A stretch of DNA of 43,708 bases from Deltaproteobacteria bacterium. GTDB taxonomy: Bacteria > Desulfobacterota > Desulfarculia > Desulfarculales > Desulfarculaceae. The translations under genes and the position numbers were made by a program. Shown piece by piece: positions 24,110 through 32,514 of the stretch. The stretch covers positions 1-43,708 of the forward strand of contig JAHLLK010000049.1 of assembly GCA_020444165.1 (NCBI GenBank). The letters run 5' to 3'. How positions within the stretch are numbered: position 1 is the first letter of the stretch; every line of letters begins with the position of its first letter. Below the pieces are notes generated by a model. It had not been told where the DNA came from, did no database searches, and saw only the letters and a list, made by a program, of their open reading frames with translations.

Positions 24110-25496
24110 TTATCTGGTCATAGCCATGTTCACCACCTTCATCACCCTGCTGCTCTCCGGGGTGCCGGTGGCCTATAGCCTTTGGGGCACCGGCTTGTTG
24201 TTCACCCTGGTGGGCTGGGGTTCGGACCTCTATTTGGGCACCGACACCGGGCTCGGTTTCAACTTCTTGGGCATGGGCATCACCCGGCTCTACAAGGTCA
24301 TGTCCAACTGGGTGCTGGTGGCCCTGCCCATGTTCATCCTCATGGGGCTGATGCTGGAACGCTCCGGCGTGGCCGAACGCCTCATGCGCTCGGCCCAGGA
24401 ACTTTTCGGGCCGGTCCGGGGCGGCCTGGCCGTGACCACGGCCCTGATCGGGGTGCTCCTGGCCGCCTCCACTGGAATCGTTGGGGCCTCGGTGGTGCTT
24501 TTGGGCATGCTCAGTCTGCCCACCATGCTGGAGCAGGGCTATCAGAAAGAGTTGGCTTTGGGCACCATCGCCGGGGCCGGCACCCTGGGCATCCTGATCC
24601 CGCCCAGCATCATGCTGGTGGTCATGGCCGATCAGTTGGTGCTCTCGGTGGGCGACCTCTTCCTGGGCGCCTTTTTCCCGGGTGTGATCCTGGCCGTGTT
24701 GTACGTGGTCTACATCATGCTCACGGCCTATCTGCGGCCCCGGACCGCCCCCCTGGCCCCGGACCGCCGGCCGGTCAGGCTCTCCATGCTCTGGGGCCTG
24801 GGCCGGGACATCCTGCCGCCGGCCATCCTCATCGTGGCGGTGCTGGGCTCCATCTTCATCGGCCTGTGCACGGTCACCGAGGCCAGCGGGGTGGGCTGCC
24901 TGGCCGCCACCCTGCTCACCCTGTTCAGCGGCAAGCTCAGCTACCGGGTGGTGAAGGACGTGCTGGTGGGCACCTTCAACACCTCGGGATACATCTTCGG
25001 CATCCTGGTGGGAGCCAACGTCTTCGCCCTGGTGCTCCGGGGCCTGGGCGGCGACGAGTCCGTCGAGCGCATGCTCACGGCCCTGCCCCTGGGGCCGGTG
25101 GGCCTGGTGTTCTTCCTGATGTTCTGCGTGTTCATCCTGGGCTTCTTCCTGGACTGGGTGGAGATCACCCTGATCATCCTGCCCCTGGTGGCCCCGGTGG
25201 TCAGCAGCCTGGACATTGCCGTGGAAGGCTACGGCGTGGTGGGCAACCCGAAGTTGGTGTGGTTCGCCATCCTCATCGCCGTGACCTTGCAGACTTCGTT
25301 TCTCACTCCTCCGGTGGGCTTCTCCCTGTTCTACCTGAAGGGCATCTGCCCGTCGGAGATCAACCTGGGCCATCTCTACCGCGGGGTCATCCCCTTCATC
25401 ATGTTGCAGATCGTGGCGGTCCTGGTGGTCTTTTGGTGGCCGGATCTGGTCACCTGGCTGCCCGGAGTGGCCTATCAGGTGAAAGCCGGCGGCTAG
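24096..25496 (+). CDS. TRAP transporter large permease (DctM family)
   Basis: DctM is the sodium-coupled membrane translocator of the TRAP system. About 466 residues form a dozen hydrophobic segments. Visible family motifs include LFTLVGWGSDLYLG, FILMGLMLERSGVAERLM, TIAGAGTLGILIPPSIMLVVMADQ with the conserved GILIPPS, and TLQTSFLTPPVGFSLFYLKG near the C-terminus, the second discontinuous-helix motif. ATG at 24096 follows AAGGGGG by 6 nt; ATG at 24090 is the alternative. It overlaps dctQ. Confidence 0.93.
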   Translation: MTANDYLVIAMFTTFITLLLSGVPVAYSLWGTGLLFTLVGWGSDLYLGTDTGLGFNFLGMGITRLYKVMSNWVLVALPMFILMGLMLERSGVAERLMRSAQELFGPVRGGLAVTTALIGVLLAASTGIVGASVVLLGMLSLPTMLEQGYQKELALGTIAGAGTLGILIPPSIMLVVMADQLVLSVGDLFLGAFFPGVILAVLYVVYIMLTAYLRPRTAPLAPDRRPVRLSMLWGLGRDILPPAILIVAVLGSIFIGLCTVTEASGVGCLAATLLTLFSGKLSYRVVKDVLVGTFNTSGYIFGILVGANVFALVLRGLGGDESVERMLTALPLGPVGLVFFLMFCVFILGFFLDWVEITLIILPLVAPVVSSLDIAVEGYGVVGNPKLVWFAILIAVTLQTSFLTPPVGFSLFYLKGICPSEINLGHLYRGVIPFIMLQIVAVLVVFWWPDLVTWLPGVAYQVKAGG

Positions 25497-25597
25497 GGGC
25501 CGCCCGTCCCGGCTCCGCGGGGCCCGCAATCGGAGGCCGATGCACGGTGCAGGAAGCACCGTGCATCACTCTTCATCGACAATCCGAGGATGCTGTC

Positions 25598-26851
25598 ATG
25601 CGAGACGTGTACGTAATCGGCGCTTACACCAGCCAGTTCAAGAAGTGGCCCGACAAGAGTTTCAAGGACCTGACCCGCGAGGCCTATCTGGGGGTTTTGG
25701 CGGACGCCGGCCTGCCCGACGGGCGGGAGATCGAGTTCGCCTATTTCGGCAACTGCGCCATGGGCCATTGGGGCCAGGGCATGATCCGGGGCCAGGTCTG
25801 CTTCCAGCCTCTGGTCAAGGAGGGCCTCTTCCCCGAACGGGTGCCCCTCATCAACGTGGAAGGGGCCTGCGCCACCGGGTCCATGGCTTTTCACGGAGCC
25901 TGGAAGGACATCCTCTCCGGCCAGTCGGAGCTGACTCTGGCCATGGGGGTGGAAAAGATCTTCCTGCCCGACGACCCGGTCAAGACCTTCAGCATGTTCG
26001 ACGAGGGCATCGACAACCACGACCGCAGCGATCTCCTCCGGGTGTACCACGCAGCCGCGGAGAAATGCGGGCGTCCCTTCGAGACCGGGCCGGGCCGCAC
26101 CATCTTCATGGACACCTACGCCATGCAGGCCTGCTACCACATGTGGCGCTGGGGCACCACCGCGGAGCAGATCGCGGTGGCCTGCTCCAAGAACCACTAC
26201 CACGGCTCCCTGAATCCCAAGGCCCAGTACCAGTTCGAGGTGCCGGTGGAAAAGGTGATGGCCGACCGGCTCATCAGCTACCCCTTGACCCGCTCCATGT
26301 GCGCCCCCATCGGCGACGGCTCGGCCGCGGCGCTGTTGTGCTCGGCCGACTACCTGCGGAACCTGCCTCCCGCCGTGCAGAACCGGGCGGTGCGCGTGGC
26401 GGCCAGCGCCCTCACCGGCGGCAAGCTCCGGAGCCTGGACGAGCCGGGCCTCTCCCACGTGGCCGCCCAGAAGGCCTACCGCCAAGCGGGGGTGGGCCCC
26501 GCCGACATCCAGGTGGCCGAAGTGCACGACGCCACCAGCTTTTGCGAGGTTTTCCAGGTGGAGATGATGGGCTTCTGCCCCATGGGCCAGGGCGGCCCCT
26601 TTGTGGGCGAGGGCGCCACCAAACTGGACGGCCAGATTCCGGTGAACACCTCCGGCGGCCTGGTGAGCAAGGGCCACCCCATCGGGGCCACCGGCCTGTC
26701 CATGATCTACGAGCTGTGCCAGCAGCTCCGGGGCGAGGCGGGCCCCCGCCAGGTCCAGGGCGCGGCCTGGGCCCTCCAGGAGAACGGCGGTGGGGTCATC
26801 GGCTTCGAGGAAGCGGCTTGCAGCGTGATCATTCTGAACAAGGACCGCTAG
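25598..26851 (+). CDS. Thiolase-family acyltransferase (SCP-x / acetyl-CoA acetyltransferase-like)
   Basis: The 417 residues belong to the thiolase superfamily, the non-decarboxylating type related to SCP-x thiolases that cleave 3-oxoacyl-CoA, often branched or sterol-derived. The nucleophile Cys91 lies in NVEGACATGSMAF. VHDATSFCE (about His309) and GHPIGATG (about His361) supply further catalytic histidines, with NTSGGLVSKGHPIGATG as the family block. No separate SCP-2 lipid-binding domain is attached. ATG at 25598 has GAGG 8 nt upstream. It follows dctM by 101 nt. It likely performs the final C-C cleavage on the imported acid's CoA ester; substrate is unknown. Confidence 0.9.
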   Translation: MRDVYVIGAYTSQFKKWPDKSFKDLTREAYLGVLADAGLPDGREIEFAYFGNCAMGHWGQGMIRGQVCFQPLVKEGLFPERVPLINVEGACATGSMAFHGAWKDILSGQSELTLAMGVEKIFLPDDPVKTFSMFDEGIDNHDRSDLLRVYHAAAEKCGRPFETGPGRTIFMDTYAMQACYHMWRWGTTAEQIAVACSKNHYHGSLNPKAQYQFEVPVEKVMADRLISYPLTRSMCAPIGDGSAAALLCSADYLRNLPPAVQNRAVRVAASALTGGKLRSLDEPGLSHVAAQKAYRQAGVGPADIQVAEVHDATSFCEVFQVEMMGFCPMGQGGPFVGEGATKLDGQIPVNTSGGLVSKGHPIGATGLSMIYELCQQLRGEAGPRQVQGAAWALQENGGGVIGFEEAACSVIILNKDR

Positions 26852-26918
26852 GCGTCCCTGGCGGGCGCTCTCCCGGGCGCGGGTCGCCCGGCCCCGGGGG
26901 TCATCAACCGGAGGTTGC

Positions 26919-27833
26919 ATGGACGAGATACGTTTTGACGGCCGCGTGGCCGTGATCACCGGGGCCGCCGCCGGCCTGGGCCGGGCCTACGCCCTGCTGT
27001 TGGCTTCCCGGGGGGCCCGGGTAGTGGTCAATGACTTGGGCACCTCCTGGACCGGGGACGGGGCTTCCCAGGCGCCGGCCCTGGCGGTGGTGGAGGAGAT
27101 CCGGGCCGCTGGCGGCGAAGCCGTGGCCAGCTTCCACAGCGTTTCCCAGCCGGACGAGGCCGCGGCCATCATCGCCGATGCCCGGGCGGCCTTCGGCCGG
27201 GTGGACGTGCTCATCAACAACGCCGGCTTTCTCCGGGACAAGAGCTTCGCCAAAATGGAGCCGGCCGATTTCGACCAGATCCTGGGGGTGCACCTGTTGG
27301 GCCCGGTTTACACCACCGCGGCGGCCTTCCCTTTCATGAAGGAGCAGGGCTATGGCCGCGTCGTATTCACCACCAGCGTGGCCGGATTGTTCGGCAATTT
27401 TGGCCAGGCCAACTACACCGCGGCCAAGATGGGCCTGGTGGGATTCATGGGGGCCCTGAAACCGGAGGCCCAGCGCCACGGCATCCTGGTGAACACCGTG
27501 GCTCCCATGGCCCAGACCCGTTTGGCCGAGCCCAGCGGCATCTTTGGCGCGGGGCGGGAAGCCATCCTCACCCCGGACAAGGTGGCTCCCCTGGTGGCCT
27601 GGCTGGCCAGCGAGGCCTGCCCGGTCACCGGGCGGGTGTACATGGGTGGCGGCGGGCTCTTCGCCCGGGTGGCCGTGGTGGAGGGGCCTGGAGTGATCGT
27701 GGGGCCGGCCCCGCCCCGGCCCGAGGACTTGGCCACCCACTTCACGGAACTGGACAGCCTGGCCGGGGCCCGGGCTTTCGAAAGCGCGGGAGAGGAAATA
27801 GAAGCGGCCCTCCAGGCCCTCGGCCTGGCCTGA
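26919..27833 (+). CDS. Short-chain dehydrogenase, MFE-2-like (3-hydroxyacyl-CoA dehydrogenase type)
   Basis: The 304-residue SDR has TGAAAGLG (residues 14-21) for NAD binding, NNAG (100-103), and catalytic Ser153, Tyr166 and Lys170 in SVAGLFGNFGQANYTAAKMG. The pattern GRVAVITGAAAGLGRAYALLLASRGARVVVNDLG is close to the dehydrogenase half of peroxisomal multifunctional enzyme type 2, which oxidises (3R)-hydroxyacyl-CoA. The usual fused hydratase and SCP-2 parts are absent. ATG at 26919 has CGGAGG upstream. The neighbours, a thiolase and an acyl-CoA ligase, support the beta-oxidation-like role. Confidence 0.9.
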   Translation: MDEIRFDGRVAVITGAAAGLGRAYALLLASRGARVVVNDLGTSWTGDGASQAPALAVVEEIRAAGGEAVASFHSVSQPDEAAAIIADARAAFGRVDVLINNAGFLRDKSFAKMEPADFDQILGVHLLGPVYTTAAAFPFMKEQGYGRVVFTTSVAGLFGNFGQANYTAAKMGLVGFMGALKPEAQRHGILVNTVAPMAQTRLAEPSGIFGAGREAILTPDKVAPLVAWLASEACPVTGRVYMGGGGLFARVAVVEGPGVIVGPAPPRPEDLATHFTELDSLAGARAFESAGEEIEAALQALGLA

Positions 27834-27875
27834 AAAAACCGGTTTGGCCAATACTTAGCTTAAACGGGAGGGGTC

Positions 27876-29429
27876 ATGCCCAAATTTGATAATCCGGATG
27901 TCATCATTACCGACGTGCTGGCCGGCCACGGCAAATGGCGGGGGCCCAAAACCGCCATAACCTGCGGCGACCGGCGCCTCACCTGGGCCGAGTTCGATCG
28001 GCGCATCAACCAGGTGGCCCAGGGACTCCTGTCCTTGGGGCTCCAAAAAGGCGACAAGGTGAGCATGCTCATGTCCAACCGCCTGGAGATGCCCGAGATC
28101 ATCTTCGGCGCCATGCGGGCCGGCGGGGTGATCGTGCCGCTGTCGGTCCTGGTCATGGGCGATGCCCTGGCCCGCATGGTCCAGGACTCGGACTCGCATT
28201 TCCTGTTCGTCAGCCCCGAAGGCCGGGAACTCCTGGAGGACTATCGCGGCCAGTTCAAAAAGATCTCCCCCGCGGGCTTTTTCCTGGTGGGCGGCGAGGC
28301 CCCGGGCTGGCGGGACTATGACGTCTTCCTGGCCGACGCCTCGGACCAGAACCCCGGGGTGAAGCTCACTTACGAGGACCCCATCAATATCATGTACACC
28401 TCGGGCACCACCGGCACGCCCAAGGGCATCCTGCACTCCCACCACAACCGCACGCACTTCGCGGCCAGCTTCGCCCTGGATTTCAAGGTGGACTCCGGCT
28501 CCAAGGTCATCGTCACCACCTCCCTCTACGCCAACGGCACCTGGCTTATGTTCCTGCCGGTCCTGTTCGCCGGCGGCAGCCTGGTGATCATGCGCAAATT
28601 CTCGCCGCCGCGCTTCATGGAACTGGTGGCCCAGGAGCGCTGCACCCATACCTTCATGGTGCCCACCCAGTTCCAGATGGTGCTGGAAGACCCGGAATTC
28701 GGCCGCTTCGACCTCTCCTCCATGGAGGTCTGGCTCTCGGCCGGCTCGCCCTTCCGCAGCACGGTCAAACGCGCCGTGCTGGAGGAGTTCCCGGGCAAGC
28801 TGGTGGAGCTGTGGGGCCTCACCGAGGGCGTGGCCACCACCCTGAAGCCCGAGGACATGGCCTGGAAAACCGAGTCCGTAGGCATCCCCCTGGTGGGTTG
28901 GGACGTCAAGATCATCGACGACGCAGGCAACGAGCTGCCCTGGGGCCGATCCGGCGAGATCGCCGCGCACAGCGCCTTCCTCATGCCCGAGTACTACAAA
29001 CTTCCCGAAAAGACCGAGGAAGCCATCTGGCAGGACCTCACCGGCAAGACCTACCTCCGCACCGGCGACATGGGACGGCTGGACGAGGACGGCTACCTCT
29101 ATATCCTGGACCGCAAAAAAGACATGATCATTTCCGGGGGCATCAACATCTACGCCAGCGACCTGGAGGAAATCCTCTGCCAACACCCCGCGGTGGCCGA
29201 CTCCGCCGTCATCGGCCTGCCCCACGACAAATGGGGCGAAACCCCGATGGCCCTGGTCATCGCCCGCCCCGACAACCAGCTTGCCCCCGAAGAACTCATG
29301 GCCTGGGTCAATGAGCGCCTGGCCAAGTACCAGCGCCTGACCAAACTCGTATATTACCCCGGGGATTTCCCCCGCAACGCCCTGGGCAAAATCCTGAAAC
29401 GCGAACTTCGCGAGGAGTTGGGGAAGTAG
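27876..29429 (+). CDS. AMP-dependent acyl-CoA ligase
   Basis: The 517-residue ANL-family enzyme activates a carboxylic acid to its CoA thioester with ATP. Visible are the P-loop YTSGTTGTPKG (about 173-183), VELWGLTEG (A5 region, about 310), and YLRTGDMGRLDEDGYLYILDRKKDMIISGG (A7-A8). NALGKILKR supplies the catalytic C-terminal lysine. The lack of CoA-ligase subgroup hallmarks prevents naming the acid; medium-chain, branched or cyclic acids are all possible. It is last in the TRAP-thiolase-SDR-ligase operon, 42 nt after the SDR, and is followed by a hairpin. Confidence 0.92.
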   Translation: MPKFDNPDVIITDVLAGHGKWRGPKTAITCGDRRLTWAEFDRRINQVAQGLLSLGLQKGDKVSMLMSNRLEMPEIIFGAMRAGGVIVPLSVLVMGDALARMVQDSDSHFLFVSPEGRELLEDYRGQFKKISPAGFFLVGGEAPGWRDYDVFLADASDQNPGVKLTYEDPINIMYTSGTTGTPKGILHSHHNRTHFAASFALDFKVDSGSKVIVTTSLYANGTWLMFLPVLFAGGSLVIMRKFSPPRFMELVAQERCTHTFMVPTQFQMVLEDPEFGRFDLSSMEVWLSAGSPFRSTVKRAVLEEFPGKLVELWGLTEGVATTLKPEDMAWKTESVGIPLVGWDVKIIDDAGNELPWGRSGEIAAHSAFLMPEYYKLPEKTEEAIWQDLTGKTYLRTGDMGRLDEDGYLYILDRKKDMIISGGINIYASDLEEILCQHPAVADSAVIGLPHDKWGETPMALVIARPDNQLAPEELMAWVNERLAKYQRLTKLVYYPGDFPRNALGKILKRELREELGK

Positions 29430-29451
29430 GTTTGATTGGGTAAGGAGAAAT

Positions 29452-29501
29452 GTGGGGGAACTCTTTTTCTTTTGAAGCCAAAGGAAAGGGTTCCCTCCCA
29501 C
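29452..29501. repeat. Imperfect GTGGGG-family hairpin downstream of CoA ligase
   Basis: GTGGGGGAAC (29452-29461) pairs with GTTCCC-tc-CCAC (29490-29501) around an inner CTTTTTCTTTTG/CCAAAGGAAAG stem. It matches the hairpin after alaS (16608-16653) in its edge sequence and in the following C-run CACCCCC, so both belong to one repeated 3'-end element. Confidence 0.65.
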
Positions 29502-29616
29502 CCCCTTCCAAAAAGAAAAGCAAAGGGTGGGGGTATGGGGTGGCAAGAGCTGGAGCGTGAAGCAGCCGCTCTCGCCGCGGTGCGGGAGCCTTTTTTGTTA
29601 GTGCGATACCAAGCCG

Positions 29617-29710
29617 ACTTCGGGAGCGAACGCCCTTCCGTCGGCGGGCAGCTTCTCACGACACGCTATGCCAGCAGCGGCACGCTGCATGCCGGCAGCG
29701 GGACGCTGCA
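29617..29710. repeat. Diverged copy of the 101-bp repeat family
   Basis: CTTCGGGAGCG (29619-29629), then ACGACACGCTATGCCAGC (29658 onward) and the hairpin GCAGCG-gca-CGCTGC align with array units TTCGGGAGCG...CGACACGCATCGCCAGC and GCCGCG-gca-CGCGGC. The hairpin differs by a compensating C-to-A / G-to-T pair that keeps the stem. A second tandem 21-bp hairpin, GCAGCG-gga-CGCTGC, follows. Confidence 0.75.
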
Positions 29711-29733
29711 TGCCCAAAGGATAATCGCTCGCC

Positions 29734-30672
29734 TCAGGCGGGTAGTTCCTCCGGAGCCGTCTCGCGCCGCCAGCGCCGGCGGCAGGTGATCAAAAACCCG
29801 GTGTGGGCCTTCATGTCGTGGGTGGGGCGCACCGAGGGCGGGTTCACCTGCCAGAAGCGTTGCAGGGTCTCGAAGCACTCGGGCAGGCAGAAGCCCGGGT
29901 CCTTCTTGATGCTTTCCACCAGATTGGCCAGTTGCAAAACCGTGGGCAGCCAGGAGGCCCACACCCCGCCGGGCTTCAACAGCCGGGCCACGGTGGCCAG
30001 CAGCGTCCAGGGCTCGGGCATGTCGCTGATCAGGCGGTCGGCCGGCGGCGCCTCCACCTCCTCGGTCACCGGGTCGGCCAGGATGGGGGTCCAGGTCTCC
30101 AGGGCCGCTTCCCCCAGGTACTGCGCGATGTTCTTCTTGGTGCGGTTCAGGTGGTCCTGGCGGATGTCAAAGCTCACCAGCCGCCCGGTGGGGCCCAAGA
30201 CGCGCAAAAGCGCCATGGTCAGGGCGCCGTGGCCGGTGCCGATCTCCACCACCGTCTGTCCCGGGGCGATGTCCGCCCAGGTCAGCAGCATGCCCAGGTC
30301 CTTGGGGTAGATCACCTGGGCCTCCCGGGGCATATTCATGATGATGTCCCGGAGGGTGGGGCGGAAGACCAGGAAGCGCTTGCGCCGCCGGGTGATCAAC
30401 AGCTCGCCGTCGTGCAGGGCGCACAACTGGGCCCCGGTGTAGTTCTCGCCCTTCAGGTTCACGCTCTCCAAGGGCAGGGGCACCAAGAGCATGGTCTGGC
30501 GGTCCTTTTCGTCGATGAACAGGACGGGATCGCCGGTGGTGAAGTCGCCGGGCAGGGGCTCCTCGGGCGGGGCGTCGGGGGTCTGGTCCTCGGGGGGCTG
30601 GGCGCTCTCCAGCGCGGCCTCGGCGGGGGCTTCCTGGTCCGCGGCGGCCGCGGGGGTGGGCTCATCGCACAT
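29734..30672 (-). CDS. TrmI-like tRNA (adenine-58-N1) methyltransferase
   Basis: This protein matches SAM-dependent tRNA m1A58 methyltransferases (TrmI). The 312 residues begin with about 42 residues of acidic, Pro/Ala-rich low complexity. A small beta domain (GDPVLFIDEKDRQ; ITRRRKRFLVFRPTLRDIIMNMPREAQVIYPKDLG) follows. The Rossmann core has motif I VVEIGTGHGALTMALL (about 172), a post-motif I Asp in SFDIRQDHL, and DMPEPW where TrmI enzymes have D-x-P-x-W. ATG at 30672 has GGAG 10 nt upstream. It stands alone between the operon ending at 29429 and glnA. The N-terminal tail is not part of the usual family. Confidence 0.85.
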   Translation of the reverse strand: MCDEPTPAAAADQEAPAEAALESAQPPEDQTPDAPPEEPLPGDFTTGDPVLFIDEKDRQTMLLVPLPLESVNLKGENYTGAQLCALHDGELLITRRRKRFLVFRPTLRDIIMNMPREAQVIYPKDLGMLLTWADIAPGQTVVEIGTGHGALTMALLRVLGPTGRLVSFDIRQDHLNRTKKNIAQYLGEAALETWTPILADPVTEEVEAPPADRLISDMPEPWTLLATVARLLKPGGVWASWLPTVLQLANLVESIKKDPGFCLPECFETLQRFWQVNPPSVRPTHDMKAHTGFLITCRRRWRRETAPEELPA

Positions 30673-30760
30673 GCTTTGGTACTCCGGTGAGGGAAGGGGC
30701 CGCAATTTGGCGTGATGCCTGTGTATAGAGGCCAAGGCGCGGCCTGTCAAGCAGGGAGCC

Positions 30761-30795
30761 AAAAACGCCGGGAGGCCCGGCAGGGCCTCCCGGCG
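30761..30795 (-). terminator. Rho-independent terminator of glnA
   Basis: On the minus strand CGCCGGGAGGCCC (30795-30783) and GGGCCTCCCGGCG (30778-30766) form a perfect 13-bp stem with a 4-nt loop, followed by TTTTT (30765-30761). It lies 23 nt after the glnA stop. Confidence 0.92.
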
Positions 30796-30817
30796 GGAGT
30801 AGGCATGGAGCCAGGGA

Positions 30818-32146
30818 CTACAGGACGGACAGGTAGTTCTGCAGCTCCCAGTCGGTGACGTACACCCGGAACTTGTCCCACTCGGCCTCTTTGTTCTCGA
30901 TGAACTTCTGGAACACGTGATCGCCCAGGGTCTCCTTGACCAGCTTGCTCTTCTTGGTCAGGGACACGGCCTCGCCCAGGGTGGCGGGCAGGCTGGTGAT
31001 GCCCTTGCGTTTCATGGCGCGGGCGTCCATCTCGAAGATGTCCTCTTCCACCGGGTCGGCCAGCTTGTAGTTCTCCTCGATGCCCTTGAGGCCGGCGGCC
31101 AGCATCACGGCGAAGGACAGGTAGGGGTTGCAGGCCGGGTCGGGGCAGCGCAGCTCGCAACGGGTGGCCATCTCCTTGCCGGGTTTGTACATGGGCACCC
31201 GCACCAGGGCGGAGCGGTTGCGGCGGGCCCAAGCCACGTACACCGGAGCCTCGTAGCCCGGCACCAGGCGCTTGTAGGAGTTGACCCACTGCGCGATGAT
31301 CGAGCAGAACTCGGGGGCGTGCTTCAACAGGCCGGCGATGTAGGACTTGCCCTCGGCGGACAGGTTGTAGGGGTCGGAGCCGTCGAAGAACACGTTCTTC
31401 TTGCCGTCGAACAGGGACTGGTGGGTGTGCATGCCGCTGCCGTTTTGGCCGAACAGCGGTTTGGGCATGAAGGTGGCGTACACGCCGTGCTTCATGGCGA
31501 TCTCTTTGACGGTCAGGCGGTAGGTCATGGCCGCGTCCGCCATGGACAGGGCGTCCTTGTAGCGCAGGTCGATCTCGTGCTGGCTGGGGGCCACTTCGTG
31601 GTGGCTGTACTCCACGGTGATGCCCATCTTGTCCAGGGCCAGGATGGTGTCACGCCTGAGATCGCTGGCCACGTCCAGGGGGGTCAGGTCGAAGTAGCCG
31701 CCCTGGTCCAGGATCTCGGTGCCGCAGGAGTTCTTGAAATAGAAGAACTCCAGTTCGGGGCCCACGAACATGGTGAAGCCCTTGTCCGCGGCTTTTTTCA
31801 GCATCCTTTTCAGGACATAGCGGGGGTCGCCCTCGTAGGGGGTGAGGTCGGGGTTCAGCACGTCGGTGAACATGCGGGCCACGGCGCCGGTCTCGGAGGG
31901 CCGCCAGGGCAGGATCTGGAAGGTGGAGGGGTCGGGCATGGCCACCATGTCGGATTCGTCGATGCGGGCGAAGCCTTGGATGGAGGAGCCGTCAAAGCCC
32001 ATGCCTTCGTCCAGGGCCAACTCCAGCTCGCCGGGGGTGATGGCGAAGCTTTTCAGAACGCCCAAAATGTCGGTGAACCAAAGGCGGATGAACTTGACGT
32101 TGTTCTCCTTGACCAGCTTCAAGACGTTTTCTTTAGCTTGGGACAT
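30818..32146 (-). CDS. glnA: Glutamine synthetase type I (alpha subtype)
   Basis: GlnA makes glutamine from glutamate, ammonium and ATP. The 442 residues carry the beta-Grasp N-domain with GMGFDGSSIQGFARIDESDM, catalytic VGPELEFFYF and EYSHHEVAPSQHEIDLRY, the ATP site KPLFGQNGSGMHTHQSLF, and RNRSALVRVPMY. At 442 residues it lacks the 25-residue GSI-beta insertion, so it is the alpha subtype. The position of the adenylylated Tyr (NLYDL in beta enzymes) reads DIFEM, i.e. Phe, so adenylylation is not possible there. Arg in GFARIDESD aligns with the alpha-type feedback site. A sigma54-type promoter lies at 32283-32300. Confidence 0.96.
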   Translation of the reverse strand: MSQAKENVLKLVKENNVKFIRLWFTDILGVLKSFAITPGELELALDEGMGFDGSSIQGFARIDESDMVAMPDPSTFQILPWRPSETGAVARMFTDVLNPDLTPYEGDPRYVLKRMLKKAADKGFTMFVGPELEFFYFKNSCGTEILDQGGYFDLTPLDVASDLRRDTILALDKMGITVEYSHHEVAPSQHEIDLRYKDALSMADAAMTYRLTVKEIAMKHGVYATFMPKPLFGQNGSGMHTHQSLFDGKKNVFFDGSDPYNLSAEGKSYIAGLLKHAPEFCSIIAQWVNSYKRLVPGYEAPVYVAWARRNRSALVRVPMYKPGKEMATRCELRCPDPACNPYLSFAVMLAAGLKGIEENYKLADPVEEDIFEMDARAMKRKGITSLPATLGEAVSLTKKSKLVKETLGDHVFQKFIENKEAEWDKFRVYVTDWELQNYLSVL

Positions 32147-32282
32147 GCTTACATTCCTCCTTAGACATTGTCGGCTTTAAGGTTGGTTTCCTTACCCCTC
32201 CCCGCCGGCGCGGCGGAGGGGGTCAAAGCGGTCGCATACCGAGTTCAGGGCGCACCGCCCCTTCAAATGTGTGACTTATGCC

Positions 32283-32300
32283 AGCAAGATTTACGCCAAA
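32283..32300 (-). promoter_or_regulatory. Sigma54-type promoter of glnA
   Basis: On the minus strand TTTGGCGTAAATCTTGCT has the sigma54 spacing GG-N10-GC and resembles the TGGCAC-N5-TTGC consensus. It is about 135 nt upstream of the glnA ATG. With the sigma54 activator nearby it suggests nitrogen-controlled transcription. The -24 element is less perfect than that at 35192-35207. Confidence 0.65.
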
Positions 32301-32463
32301 CTTCGCTTGACAGGTAACTTGCTGTTATCGATAGTTGTTCAGGTAAAAATCGAGCGAGGCGCTTTGGGTGTTCGCTACATTTGTGTAGGTTAGCCCGAAA
32401 GTGGTCCTACCGGGAGGTAGGCTGCGATTTTCCCCATTTTCTGCACCAATTTTACCATGAAAC

Positions 32464-32497
32464 GGACTGGAGGGGCCTAAAAGCACCCCTCCAGTCC
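32464..32497. terminator. Hairpin at the 3' end of the PII gene
   Basis: A perfect 12-bp stem, GGACTGGAGGGG (32464-32475) / CCCCTCCAGTCC (32486-32497), with a 10-nt loop lies 18 nt after the PII stop on the minus strand. No T-run follows directly, so it may stabilise the mRNA or attenuate rather than terminate strictly. Confidence 0.6.
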
Positions 32498-32514
32498 TCG
32501 AAAATCTCCTTTTT

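Larger units (their letters stand above)
29430..29733. other. Intergenic region with GTGGGG hairpin and diverged repeat copy
   Basis: 304 bp between the CoA ligase (plus) and the TrmI-like gene (minus), so convergent. It holds an imperfect GTGGGG-family hairpin (29452-29501) and, at 29617-29710, a diverged copy of the 101-bp repeat. No gene is supported. Confidence 0.7.
32147..32514. other. Intergenic region glnK-type PII / glnA
   Basis: 368 bp between the PII gene (minus) and glnA (minus). It contains the PII 3'-end hairpin (32464-32497), the sigma54-type promoter (32283-32300) and a hairpin CCGCCG/CGGCGG around 32205-32222 with flanking CCCCTCC/GGAGGGG in the glnA leader. The leader ends in AAGGAGG before the glnA ATG. 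Confidence 0.75.
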
